The position numbers and the translations under genes were made by a program. From Pseudomonas viridiflava (GTDB lineage: Bacteria > Pseudomonadota > Gammaproteobacteria > Pseudomonadales > Pseudomonadaceae): 64,000 nt of DNA. The notes beneath the pieces are model-generated. The model saw only the letters and a list, made by a program, of their open reading frames with translations, did not search any database and was not told where the DNA came from. The DNA is taken from the NCBI RefSeq assembly GCF_900590755.1, contig NZ_UUOC01000047.1:124001-188000 (forward strand), in the 5' to 3' direction. Numbering within the stretch: position 1 is the stretch's first letter; each line of letters opens with the position of its first letter. Below are positions 26,005 to 34,626 of the stretch, one piece after another.

Positions 26005-27056
26005 TTAAGCGCGCCTCCCAAGCTGGGCGAGCTCGACATGACCGCGTCAACAACAGCGTTAGTGAATACCGACCCAGCGTCCATGCTGACAGGGTCGCTC
26101 TCCACAGCGTTCATGAAGCTGATGTTCTTCTCGACACCTGCCAGATCTATTCGAGGTGTGCTGGGGTAAGAAGGCAGCGAGGCGCTCCACGCTGCGTCAA
26201 ATATGGCTGGATCTGTATGCGCAAAATAGGACCGGACCGACTCTTTTGCTTCAGCGGGGCGACTGGCTACCAACTGCTCTGCACGCCAGAGAGCGCGAAC
26301 CAGCTTTTCGGCCGCCTGCTGGTTCCTTACTAACCAATCTTCACGCGCAATCATCGCGGTGAAGAGGAAGCCATTGAGCGGCTCGTACTCACCTTTGGCT
26401 AAGTCCATCAATACGTAGCCGCCGCTTTTTTGGGCAGTAGTTACAGTAGGCGGGGATAGAGAAAAACCGTCGATGCTGCCTTGTGAGAAGGCAGCTAACA
26501 TATTCGGCGCACCGCCAATTGGCATGATCGTGAGGTCTTTATCAGCGTTCAAGCCGGCGTTTTTTGCGAGATAGCGCACCAACATATCGGTCGTGCTTCC
26601 AGGACCGGTAACGCCGATTTTTAAGCCTTGCAGGGCCCGTACACGTTGATCAATAGGAGACTCGGAGGAGAGGCCCGCGCTGGCCGCAGCCTGGCCGCCA
26701 ATCACCACTGTGCTGCCGAATTGAGTCTGCACCGCTGCGAAGGCCTGAACTTTCTGCCCTTTCGAACGGGCTCGCACCGCGACAGCCGGCAGCCCTACGT
26801 AAACGTCTGCGTCATCTCCCAAGACTGCAGTGAGTGCAGCGGCACCTCCCTTCTGAAACACAATGACTTCAACGTCTAATCCTTCTTCAGCAAAGTATCC
26901 CTGTGATTGAGCAACATAGAGAGGTACATACAGGAAACCCTCGCTTGGGAATGCCAACTTAATTTTTAGTTGCCCGTCTGCTCGGGCGGTAGAGATGCTA
27001 AAAACAGCGAACAGCAGGCAGGCGTACACGCCCGCAGCAAAACGGCGGTTGAACAT
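26001..27056 (-). CDS. ABC-transporter substrate-binding protein (NMT1/SsuA type)
   Basis: Periplasmic binding protein of 351 residues with a signal sequence (MFNRRFAAGVYACLLFAVFS, cleavage near STARADGQLK). The body begins IKLAFPSEGFLYVPLYVAQS, then GYFAEEGLDVEVI, typical of the NMT1 family that binds sulfonates, nitrate, pyrimidine precursors or riboflavin-like compounds. It belongs with the permease and ATPase upstream in the operon. The ligand is unknown; RidA and PhzF suggest a cyclic or amine compound that is modified after uptake. Confidence 0.88.
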   Translation of the reverse strand: MFNRRFAAGVYACLLFAVFSISTARADGQLKIKLAFPSEGFLYVPLYVAQSQGYFAEEGLDVEVIVFQKGGAAALTAVLGDDADVYVGLPAVAVRARSKGQKVQAFAAVQTQFGSTVVIGGQAAASAGLSSESPIDQRVRALQGLKIGVTGPGSTTDMLVRYLAKNAGLNADKDLTIMPIGGAPNMLAAFSQGSIDGFSLSPPTVTTAQKSGGYVLMDLAKGEYEPLNGFLFTAMIAREDWLVRNQQAAEKLVRALWRAEQLVASRPAEAKESVRSYFAHTDPAIFDAAWSASLPSYPSTPRIDLAGVEKNISFMNAVESDPVSMDAGSVFTNAVVDAVMSSSPSLGGALK

Positions 27057-27084
27057 GACGATCTCCAGTGGTCAGTAGTGTTTG

Positions 27085-27849
27085 CTAAACCGAGATTTCT
27101 CTATCGGCGTCGCTGGCTTTCCAGGGCATCAACTTGCGTTCGGCAAGCTTTACAGCGAGGTTCAAGATCAGAGCCAGTCCAATGATTCCAATGAGGGCGG
27201 CGAAGACACCCCCTGTATCGAATTGCGAGGCGGCGTCGGAAAGGAGGTATCCCAACCCTCTGTTTGCGGCAATGATTTCCCCCACCAAAGCACCAATCAG
27301 CGCATAAGGAACCGATAAGCGCAGTCCGGTGAAAACCCAAGTGAAGGCTGAGGGGATCACAACCATGGTAAGCAGGTCGCGTTCTTTAGCTCCCATCAAC
27401 CGAAGAATAGTTAGCTGCTCACGAGCCACGTTTCGAACACCGCTATAGGTATTAAGGAACACCAGAAAGAATACAACTGCTGCTGTCAGGATCACCTTCA
27501 TAGGCAAGCCAATGCCGAACCAAAGTATGAACAAAGGAGCTAGCGCTACTTTAGGCAGGCTGTAAAAGGCCGTAAGAAAGGGGTCGAGAATATCGGCCAA
27601 TAACTTCGCCCTACCCAATAGCAGTCCGGTCGCGAAACCAGCTACTGAACCGCTTACAAAACCAAGAACGGCTTCCAACGTCGTAATACCCGCGTGATAG
27701 AAAAACACTCCGTTGCGCAGAATCTTCCAAAGGCTGACTGCTACGGAAGATGGGCTGCTAATGAAGAACTCCAAACCGAACGCCCGAGAAATACCTTCCC
27801 AGAGGGTAAGAAGCAGGGCAAGAAATGCCAAACGATAAACCTGGATCAT
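27085..27849 (-). CDS. ABC-transporter permease (SsuC/TauC type)
   Basis: Inner-membrane permease of 254 residues with six predicted segments. The EAA-type loop that contacts the ATPase is visible as NVAREQLTILRLMGAKERDLLTMVVIPSAF. LPKVALAPLFILWFGIG is a common motif of nitrate/sulfonate/taurine permeases. Its start overlaps the end of the ATPase gene by 4 bases. Confidence 0.92.
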   Translation of the reverse strand: MIQVYRLAFLALLLTLWEGISRAFGLEFFISSPSSVAVSLWKILRNGVFFYHAGITTLEAVLGFVSGSVAGFATGLLLGRAKLLADILDPFLTAFYSLPKVALAPLFILWFGIGLPMKVILTAAVVFFLVFLNTYSGVRNVAREQLTILRLMGAKERDLLTMVVIPSAFTWVFTGLRLSVPYALIGALVGEIIAANRGLGYLLSDAASQFDTGGVFAALIGIIGLALILNLAVKLAERKLMPWKASDADREISV

Positions 27850-28661
27850 GAGGCCACCAGAGAATTTGCTTGTAAGGGTGAATTATCCGCCTCTGCTTCA
27901 GGGGCGAGGCTTCTCCAAAGAGCAGCGCAGAGGTCCACGTATCGCGGGTCGGACCGCAACTGAATAAGGTTGCGCTCACCCGTTAATGGAATGTCGATGA
28001 CGTGATCGATCGTGCCAGGTCGACCGGCGAATACGACGCAGCGATCTGCAAGCGCTATGGCCTCATCAACGTCATGGGTAACGAAAAGCACAGTTTTATT
28101 AAACTTTCGGCAAAGACGTAAAAGCTCGGTCTGGAGAGTTAGGCGCATCTGCGCGTCGAGTGCTCCGAACGGTTCATCCATCAAGAGCGTCTCAGGGTCG
28201 CTGGCCATCAAGCGCGCCATGGCTGCTCGTTTACGCATACCACCCGATAACTGCGCGGGGTAGCTGTTGCCAAAACCTGTCAGCCCGACGAGTACGAGGA
28301 GTTCGTCGACCCGCTTCTCGATCTCGTCTTTTGGGACCCTTCTTATTTGAAGTGGGACGGCAATGTTGCCCGCTACCGTTCGCCAAGGCAGTAAGTGGTC
28401 TGCTTGGGTCATGTATCCCACTCGAGTATTGATGCCGGCTACCTGCTTTCCTGCGTAATCAACTCGACCCTCGCTGGGACTGAACAAGCCTGCGGTCATA
28501 TTTAGCAGCGTTGACTTGCCACAACCGGAAGGTCCAACCAAGGTGATGAACTCTCCGCGCCTTACCTTCAGCGTCACATCACGCACCGCTACGAACTCAC
28601 GCCCGCCGACAGTGAATTTTTTCTGCACATTAGCAAAACTGATGAAAGCCTCTTCGCTCAC
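27846..28661 (-). CDS. ABC-transporter ATP-binding protein (SsuB/TauB type)
   Basis: ATPase of 271 residues. Walker A is GPSGCGKST, the signature is LSGGMRKRAAMARLMA, Walker B is LLMDEPFGALD and the switch His is in VTHDVDEA. GTG at 28661 is chosen because AGGAGGT lies directly upstream; the frame open to 28778 has no similarity to ATPases. It is the first gene of the five-gene operon ATPase-permease-binding protein-PhzF-RidA. The AraC regulator lies 132 bases further upstream on the same strand. Confidence 0.92.
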   Translation of the reverse strand: MSEEAFISFANVQKKFTVGGREFVAVRDVTLKVRRGEFITLVGPSGCGKSTLLNMTAGLFSPSEGRVDYAGKQVAGINTRVGYMTQADHLLPWRTVAGNIAVPLQIRRVPKDEIEKRVDELLVLVGLTGFGNSYPAQLSGGMRKRAAMARLMASDPETLLMDEPFGALDAQMRLTLQTELLRLCRKFNKTVLFVTHDVDEAIALADRCVVFAGRPGTIDHVIDIPLTGERNLIQLRSDPRYVDLCAALWRSLAPEAEADNSPLQANSLVAS

Positions 28662-28793
28662 CGTACCTCCTAGATCCGGACGCCCGGACGTTGTATTGGA
28701 CACAGACGAGAATGAACGCGCGGAAGCGTTCTGGCGCACTCGATCGGGCCCTTTGGTAAGCGTTATCGGGCCATACAACTTTCTGCGGGGGAG

Positions 28794-29615
28794 CTAGCTC
28801 CGAGTGCGCGAGGTTCCTCTACGCCACGCGTCTGGCGATACACCCAAATCGCGGCGAAAGAGATAGGCAAAATGTGAGGGTGATTCGTAGCCCACGTTAT
28901 TTGCTATCTCAAGCACGGACATCCGTGTGTGCTGAAGCAAAGACTGAGCACGTTCAAGCTTGATACGCTGGATATAGGTGAGGATGGATTGGCCAGTGTG
29001 AGCTGAGAACAGTCGCGTTAGATGACGTCGGGACACATGGAACGTGGAAGCAATTTCATCGATGTTTGGTTGACGGGTCAGATTGCCGACAAGATACTTT
29101 TCCACTTCTCGCACCAGCATGGCGCCATGACGCTCTGTAGACGAGCGTTGATGGCTGGGTTGACTGAGCGCTACTGCAAGACACTCCAAAAGTAGCAGAT
29201 GGTCCAGCTGGGCAAGTTGGCGGCTACGATCAACAAAGAGACTTGGCTGGCTGAGGGTCTTTTTTGCAGAAAGGAGATGGCGAAGCGATGCCGACGTTTC
29301 CCAAATCCCCAGCGTCGGCAACCGCAGCATCCGATTAGAACTGCCCGACAGATCCCCCAAAGCGTAGCGCATGTAATCTGGCTGAATGTAAAAGGCAATG
29401 TGATTTTGGGCAGCCGTGAGGGAGGACGAGGAATGACCCCATTCAGGAGGAACCAATAGAAATTGGCCATCGATGACCGTCGTCGCTTTTCCAGAGTGCT
29501 CGTCCCTAAAGCCCAATAATCCATGGTTCGGCACCATCAGCATGAATTCATCATGCATATGGGCGCCTGTTTCGTAGGCGCAATTAGAATTGAAAACGCT
29601 GTAGATCTCTCGCAT
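28794..29615 (-). CDS. AraC-family transcriptional regulator
   Basis: Regulator of 273 residues. The N-terminal cupin-like sensor (HMHDEFMLMVPNHGLLGF) precedes two helix-turn-helix units at the C-terminus: PNIDEIASTFHVSRRHLTRLFSAHTGQS and MSVLEIANNVGYESPSHFAYLFRRDLGVSP. ATG 29615 is used since AGGGGG lies about 7 bases upstream; a GTG at 29645 has no site. It precedes the ABC/PhzF/RidA operon in the same direction and is the best candidate for its activator. Confidence 0.9.
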   Translation of the reverse strand: MREIYSVFNSNCAYETGAHMHDEFMLMVPNHGLLGFRDEHSGKATTVIDGQFLLVPPEWGHSSSSLTAAQNHIAFYIQPDYMRYALGDLSGSSNRMLRLPTLGIWETSASLRHLLSAKKTLSQPSLFVDRSRQLAQLDHLLLLECLAVALSQPSHQRSSTERHGAMLVREVEKYLVGNLTRQPNIDEIASTFHVSRRHLTRLFSAHTGQSILTYIQRIKLERAQSLLQHTRMSVLEIANNVGYESPSHFAYLFRRDLGVSPDAWRRGTSRTRS

Positions 29616-29693
29616 AGCGCGCCCCCTTGGATTTTCAACCTCCACATATTAGAAGCAGGTTCCGCGCCATAAATGTTCGTCTGGGTACCCGTG

Positions 29694-29972
29694 TTACTTA
29701 GGACTATTGCCACCCGTTCGGCGAGCAGATGCGCGCTTAAGATAGACCATCAATGCAATAGGAATGACGAAGATGATGCTACCTATGGCCACTTCAACGG
29801 TTATGCCGTAACCCGCTTCCACCCCTCGATAGGCATGATGTAAACAAGCCAAAAGCCAAAGCACTACGAACCCTCGGTCTGTCGTTTCTCTGCGTAGGCC
29901 GAGCAGGAGGCCTAGATTGACCATGAACCATAGAAGAAGGAATCCTGTAAGCAATGCTGTGAGCGTATGCAT
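29694..29972 (-). CDS. Small three-segment membrane protein, unknown
   Basis: A 92-residue protein with a strong GGAGG site 4 bases before its ATG. Three hydrophobic stretches (TALLTGFLLLWFMVNLGLLL, FVVLWLLACLHH, AIGSIIFVIPIALMVYL) end in a basic tail KRASARRTGGNSPK. I do not recognise the family. It lies between the AraC and LysR genes and is divergent from the latter, which may control it. Confidence 0.7.
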   Translation of the reverse strand: MHTLTALLTGFLLLWFMVNLGLLLGLRRETTDRGFVVLWLLACLHHAYRGVEAGYGITVEVAIGSIIFVIPIALMVYLKRASARRTGGNSPK

Positions 29973-30101
29973 GTAGCCTCCAATCAGATAAATGCCACGG
30001 CTAACTGGCTTTAAGACGTAAATATCGGCTGTTTACCCTGCTAGATAAACAAGTCATAGTCGCCATCACCATTCAAATTTCATCAACAATAGATCGCTGA
30101 T

Positions 30102-30989
30102 ATGGATCAAGTTCGTGCCATGAAGGTCTTCGTCCGTATCTACGAGCGAAGCAGTTTTACCGCCGCCGCTGAAGATCTCGAGATCCCGCGGGCGACGCTC
30201 ACCCACGTGATGAATCAATTCGAAAATTGGCTCGGTACGCGGCTTCTGGAGCGCAGCACCCGACGTGTCCGTCCGACTCTGGATGGAGAGGCCTACTACC
30301 GCCGTTGCGTTATCCTCCTGGCGGAATTAGAAGAGGCTGAGCTAGCCTTCCGTCAAAGCGTTCCGAAAGGCAGATTACGAGTTGATCTGCATGGCACCCT
30401 TGCTCGATTTTTTGTGATACCTGCGTTACCCGATTTTATGCGCCGCTATCCAGATATGGACATTGTTCTCAGCGAAGCCGACCGATTCATCGACCTTATA
30501 GAGGAGGGAGTCGATTGCGTCATCCGAGCAGGTACGCTGGGAGACTCATCGTTAATAGGCAGGCATCTAGCCGATCTCCCACAGGTAACGTGCGCCAGTC
30601 CGACCTACTTGGAACGTTATGGGGAACCGAAGAGTTTGGCGGACTTGGCTCAACACAAAGCGATCACCTACGTGTCCCGCGCCACGGGCAAGGTTTTTCC
30701 TTTTGAGTTCCAAGAGAATGGTGCAGTGCGAGAAATCACGATTCCGACAGCTATCTCCGTGTTCGGCGCAGAGATTTACGCGGCCTCTGCCCTCGCAGGG
30801 ATTGGGTTAATACAGGTCCCCCGTTATAGGGTAGCCACTGAACTGGGGCTGGGTAAGCTCCAAGAGCTCCTCCCCGGATTTCCCCCTCCAGTAATGCCTG
30901 TTTCAGTCCTGTATCCACATAGCCGACATCTTTCCCCGCGTGTCAGGATATTCGTGGAATGGTTGAAGGAGATCTTTCAACAGGGATGA
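30102..30989 (+). CDS. LysR-family transcriptional regulator
   Basis: Full-length regulator of 295 residues. HTH at about 5-62 (MDQVRAMKVFVRIYERSSFT, LEIPRATLTHVMNQFENWLG), wing STRRVRPTLDG, effector domain with GRLRVDLHGTLARFFVIPAL and VDCVIRAGTLGDSSLIGRHL. The C-terminus VSVLYPHSRHLSPRVRIFVEWL is the intact form of the tail that the related LysR gene at 37876 loses. It is divergent from the small membrane protein at 29694. Confidence 0.92.
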   Translation: MDQVRAMKVFVRIYERSSFTAAAEDLEIPRATLTHVMNQFENWLGTRLLERSTRRVRPTLDGEAYYRRCVILLAELEEAELAFRQSVPKGRLRVDLHGTLARFFVIPALPDFMRRYPDMDIVLSEADRFIDLIEEGVDCVIRAGTLGDSSLIGRHLADLPQVTCASPTYLERYGEPKSLADLAQHKAITYVSRATGKVFPFEFQENGAVREITIPTAISVFGAEIYAASALAGIGLIQVPRYRVATELGLGKLQELLPGFPPPVMPVSVLYPHSRHLSPRVRIFVEWLKEIFQQG

Positions 30990-31053
30990 AAAACGATTGG
31001 GCCACTACGCTTGAGTGACCGTTCCAGATCTATTCGGGTGACGGGTGTACACG

Positions 31054-31113
31054 GCGCCTAGATTTCTAGGCGCTGTGACGCAAAAAAGCGCGTAACGCCT
31101 AGGGATCTAGGCG
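31054..31113. repeat. Pair of CGCCTAG/CTAGGCG hairpins
   Basis: GCGCCTAG-ATTT-CTAGGCGC (31054-31073) is followed after 22 bases by CGCCTAG-GGAT-CTAGGCG (31096-31113). The two hairpins have identical arms and 4-base loops, so four interchangeable arms lie in 60 bases. It may be a short REP/BIME-like element or two operator sites. Confidence 0.6.
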
Positions 31114-31299
31114 CTTAAAAGCGCTGTTCATGGGTAGGCATTGCCGGTTCGCCTGCTTCCGTGGATTGATGCCCACGATAGGAGGACCGTTAGAATACCT
31201 GCGAGAAAAGCCCGACCCGAACGGACCGCTCAGCTGCAGTCTACCGCCGCTGGCCATAGGCAACTTCAAATAAATGGCAGCAATCGGTTAAGTCTCACA

Positions 31300-31326
31300 T
31301 GTCCGCTTTGGGTCGAAAGCGGTCAG
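31300..31326. repeat. Copy 4 of the TGACCGCTTT palindromic repeat
   Basis: TGTCCGCTTTGGGTCGAAAG followed by CGGTCA. The arms CCGCTTT/AAAGCGG pair perfectly. It lies 3' of the GNAT gene at 31358. Confidence 0.65.
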
Positions 31327-31357
31327 ATTGCACGCGGGTTGCCATGTAAAGGCGAGA

Positions 31358-31840
31358 TCAAAGTGACCTTCCCATCTCAAAAGCACGGGTCTCGAATCCC
31401 ATCTCTTCATACAACCGAACGGCAGGGGCATTGAAAGTCCACACGGCTAATCTGAGGTCTTTGGCACCTTGCTGAATCCCCCACTCCTGAACCAAACTCA
31501 CCAGTTTGCGACCGATACCTTTGCCCCAAAAGCGCTCTGCCACACATACCGAGCCTATTCGAACGAATTTCATCGGCTGAATGAGTGGACCACTCCCTGA
31601 CGATAGGCTGGCAGTGATAAACCCCACAGCTATCCCATCGACATGAGCGATGAAGACAACCTGATCGGGTCCCTCCAGGAAACTCATCCAATGAGGAGCA
31701 TCCCGAGAGAAATCATGAGTGGCAGCGGTATAGATTTCGGGCCGTGCGGCATGGTGGATCGCGTTGAGCAACTGACCCAACTCACAAATGGCAAGCACAT
31801 CAAGGGCGGTGGCATGACGACAAGTGATCGATTTATCCAT
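31358..31840 (-). CDS. GNAT-family N-acetyltransferase
   Basis: Acetyltransferase of 160 residues. The acetyl-CoA-binding motif A is visible as IGSVCVAERFWGKGIGRKLVSLV (R/QxxGxG/A form), preceded by the FIAHVDGIAVGFITASL strands and followed by DLRLAVWTFNAPAVRLYEEMGF. The acceptor cannot be inferred. It is isolated, with an AGGAG about 11 bases before the ATG. Confidence 0.9.
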   Translation of the reverse strand: MDKSITCRHATALDVLAICELGQLLNAIHHAARPEIYTAATHDFSRDAPHWMSFLEGPDQVVFIAHVDGIAVGFITASLSSGSGPLIQPMKFVRIGSVCVAERFWGKGIGRKLVSLVQEWGIQQGAKDLRLAVWTFNAPAVRLYEEMGFETRAFEMGRSL

Positions 31841-32037
31841 TCTCTGAAACGCTCCTGGTTACGATATAGCAGACAACTCTGCTGTTGCACGGTGAGCCAA
31901 TCAAAATACTTTTCCCGGCATCAAGGTCCTATACGGTTATCACGCCTAGCACGTCGCGTACCGCCCGGGCATTTCTCAGCCTGATTGGCGCCTCGATTGC
32001 TTGTATGCAAGGCACCAGGCAGACAGGGAGATACGAC

Positions 32038-32256
32038 ATGCAAGAATGGATCACGAATGAACACGTAGATGCAAACCTCGTGCAGGCGATCAGAAGCGGT
32101 GTGATCGATACAGGCCGTGAATTAGCTCGAACTTATGGAGGGTACGCTCAACCTATTGCATGCGCCGTTACCGAGCGCTCGTCTCGGGCCAGAAGCAGAC
32201 ACTTGCACGCAATCTTTAAGAGGACCTATGCGGGTCTGCGGTACATACCGAGGTAA
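32038..32256 (+). CDS. Doubtful short ORF, possibly the remnant of a truncated gene
   Basis: ATG 32038 has a good AGGGAG site 7 bases upstream, and its first 35 codons (MQEWITNEHVDANLVQAIRS and on to ARTYGG) look protein-like. After that the frame enters sequence containing a GGCCAGAAGCAG fragment of the dispersed repeat family and then overlaps the 3' end of the TetR gene. It may be a gene cut short by sequence decay. No family recognised. Confidence 0.25.
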   Translation: MQEWITNEHVDANLVQAIRSGVIDTGRELARTYGGYAQPIACAVTERSSRARSRHLHAIFKRTYAGLRYIPR

Positions 32257-32858
32257 GCCGTCAAAAGTAGTGTTGCCTGCTGTTCGAGACAGATTTCGAA
32301 AAGCGGTGGCGCGTAGCCTTCGAGCAGAGCTCGCACCGGTCCGGCGAGGGCGGTGAGCGAAATAGTGGCGATCAATGTCGGGTCTTCAAAATGCGCGTCC
32401 GGTGCGCTCGCCAACATGGCAGCAGTGGCTGTCACCATTCGGGTGTTGATACGGGCAACCAATTCAGCTCCACCGCGCTCCGCAGCAATCGCATAAAGCG
32501 CCTTGGAGATGGATGTATCACGCAGTTTGACAGCAAGGTATGCCGAAACCAGCTCCGATGCCATCTCGGCAACCGGCTTGCCCCGGTGTTGTTCGCAGGT
32601 CCGCGCCACCGTTTCGGCGACTTCCAGCAAGTGCTTTTCAAGCACCGCAGCGAGCAACGCATCGCGGTTTGGATAGTACTGATAAACACTGCCCACGGAC
32701 ATTCCAGCACGCTCGGCGACGCGGGTCGTCGTGCAGCGGACAAGACCGTGCTGGGTCAAAACCTGAAGGGTTGCCGTGTGAAGAGCGTCAACGGTCGCCG
32801 TCGATCGGGCCTGAACCGCTGATTTTCTTGGCTTTAAAGACGCTTTTAGAGTGTTCAT
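32226..32858 (-). CDS. TetR-family transcriptional regulator
   Basis: Repressor of 210 residues. The helix-turn-helix is at about 25-75 (HTATLQVLTQHGLVRCTTTR, VAERAGMSVGSVYQYYPNRD), the rest a helical ligand domain. It is divergent from the aldo/keto reductase at 32931. The 14-base palindrome between them is a natural candidate for its operator. Confidence 0.93.
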   Translation of the reverse strand: MNTLKASLKPRKSAVQARSTATVDALHTATLQVLTQHGLVRCTTTRVAERAGMSVGSVYQYYPNRDALLAAVLEKHLLEVAETVARTCEQHRGKPVAEMASELVSAYLAVKLRDTSISKALYAIAAERGGAELVARINTRMVTATAAMLASAPDAHFEDPTLIATISLTALAGPVRALLEGYAPPLFEICLEQQATLLLTAYLGMYRRPA

Positions 32859-32878
32859 GGAATGCGAATTCTAAAACC

Positions 32879-32892
32879 TGAAGGATCCTTCA
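32879..32892. promoter_or_regulatory. Palindromic operator TGAAGGATCCTTCA
   Basis: A perfect 14-base palindrome sits 20 bases upstream of the TetR start and 38 bases upstream of the reductase start. The position suits autorepression and control of the reductase. Confidence 0.6.
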
Positions 32893-32930
32893 TATCATAG
32901 TTCTCCTCAAATGAACTGAGAACAATCGAT

Positions 32931-33803
32931 ATGGCTGGGTTAGATAAAAGCGGCACTTTCATTCTTGGCGACCGCAAAATCAAGCGTCTGGGCTACGGCG
33001 CGATGCAATTGGCCGGTCCGGGCGTGTTCGGCCCGCCCAAAGATCGTAATGCTGCGCTGGCAGTACTGCGCGAGGCCGTTGAATCGGGTGTGAACCACAT
33101 AGACACCAGCGACTTCTACGGACCGCACATAACCAATCAGATCATCCGAGAGGCCCTGCATCCTTATCAGGATGATCTGACGATCGTAACCAAGATCGGC
33201 GGCCGGCGGGACGATAAGGGCGCCTGGCTGGCGGCCGGCTCAAAAGCAGAGTTGACCCAGGCAGTGCAAGACAATCTGCGCAATCTGGGTCTGGAAGTGC
33301 TGGATGTCGTCAATTTCCGGGCGATGCACAACGTAATGGAGCCCGGCGAAGGATCAATTGAAGCTTCACTGACTGCTGTGGCGGAGCTGCAACAGCAAGG
33401 CCTGATCCGCCATATCGGGATTAGCAACGTCACACCGACCCAGGTGGCCGAGGCGCGAAAAATCGTTGATGTCGTCTGCGTGCAGAATTTATACAACATC
33501 GCTCATCAGCACGATAACGCCATGATCGACGAGTTGGCTCTGGATTGCATTGCTTACGTGCCGTTCTTCCCTCTGGGCGGTTTCACCCCGATCCAGTCCT
33601 CCGCACTGTCTAGCGCTGCACAGCGACTCGGCGTTACACCGAAGCAGCTAGCGCTGGCATGGCTACTGCGCCGCTCACCCAATATTCTATTGATCCCGGG
33701 GACCTCGTCATTAGCCCACTTGCGCGAAAACCTCGCTGTGGCCGACATTCATCTGCGGGATGAGGTGCTGGCAGAACTGAATGCAATCGGGGACCAATCC
33801 TGA
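32931..33803 (+). CDS. Aldo/keto reductase
   Basis: Cytosolic TIM-barrel oxidoreductase of 290 residues, NADPH-dependent. The catalytic Asp/Tyr are in HIDTSDFYG, the Lys in IVTKIGG and the His near FRAMHN; the C-terminal IPGTSSLAHLRENL segment binds cofactor phosphate. It resembles the YdbC-type oxidoreductases. The divergent TetR gene is probably its repressor, so the reductase is probably induced by a reactive carbonyl compound. Confidence 0.93.
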   Translation: MAGLDKSGTFILGDRKIKRLGYGAMQLAGPGVFGPPKDRNAALAVLREAVESGVNHIDTSDFYGPHITNQIIREALHPYQDDLTIVTKIGGRRDDKGAWLAAGSKAELTQAVQDNLRNLGLEVLDVVNFRAMHNVMEPGEGSIEASLTAVAELQQQGLIRHIGISNVTPTQVAEARKIVDVVCVQNLYNIAHQHDNAMIDELALDCIAYVPFFPLGGFTPIQSSALSSAAQRLGVTPKQLALAWLLRRSPNILLIPGTSSLAHLRENLAVADIHLRDEVLAELNAIGDQS

Positions 33804-33988
33804 TGCCAACGGTGGAAACGGTCAGTACAGCTGCTGACCAGGTTAGCGATGCCTGAAAGAAAGCGACGGTCATACCCCGTCACCAGTCCCATGCGCCTGA
33901 CACTATGACTTTATTAGTGCCGGGCCAAGTCGCTCACGGGGCTGAAGCGGGCAACCGCCGATCAATCTCGCGGAACCTGACCAGTCAA

Positions 33989-34501
33989 CTATCCAATGCT
34001 CTTGAGAAAAACCCTGGCATCCCGATTAGACCGCAGGCGAACGACGCGGCAAGTTGATGGCGCAGTCGACACGAGTTGCTGCATCCTGACCCGCGCTGAC
34101 TTTTTCGTGCGCCACATGAATCTGAAAAACTCTGGCAGATTCGCCAGCAGTTCGGGGCAGTTTTCTGGTAAGTCAGGCCGACACCGCCCGCGCTGAAGCA
34201 GCGTTCTGAGCAGTACACGCCAGAATCGAAGCGTCGCCGAGCGATCAATCCATATCAAAAGATCTGCGCGGGCCATCCGATTGGCCCAAGTGGTTGAATG
34301 CCCGCCTTCGAATATCCACCGATCACGGGCCTCGACCTCGTGACAAAGCCGTGTCTTCTCATCCCAACTTCGTTCGACCCACCCGGGCTGCCAGTGGATG
34401 GTGTCTATATGAACAACTGGCAGGCCCGTGCACAGACCAAGCTTACGCGCCAAAGTGCTTTTGCCCGACCCAGGCTGACCAACAATCATCACCCGTTGCA
34501 T
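33989..34501 (-). CDS. P-loop NMP-kinase-like protein (FlaR/topology-modulation type)
   Basis: A 170-residue ATPase/kinase-fold protein. Walker A is GQPGSGKST at residues 8-16. HIDTIHWQPGWVER and RWIFEGGHSTTWANRMARAD match the group annotated as DNA topology modulation protein FlaR, whose true role is not established. It stands alone. Confidence 0.85.
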   Translation of the reverse strand: MQRVMIVGQPGSGKSTLARKLGLCTGLPVVHIDTIHWQPGWVERSWDEKTRLCHEVEARDRWIFEGGHSTTWANRMARADLLIWIDRSATLRFWRVLLRTLLQRGRCRPDLPENCPELLANLPEFFRFMWRTKKSARVRMQQLVSTAPSTCRVVRLRSNRDARVFLKSIG

Positions 34502-34626
34502 CGAAGTTCCTTCTTGTTAAGCATGCCGTATTTTTTGGGGTTGGCGAGTTACGTCAACGCCCCACTCCGTCAGCAACGCCGATACGGGGTATTTTCGACA
34601 GGCTCAAACATGGGTGCGCTCTGCCT

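Larger units (their letters stand above)
30990..31357. other. 368-base gap with palindromes, no gene seen
   Basis: It contains the paired CTAGGCG hairpins at 31054-31113 and repeat copy 4 at 31300. No convincing frame, promoter or RNA was recognised. Confidence 0.6.
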
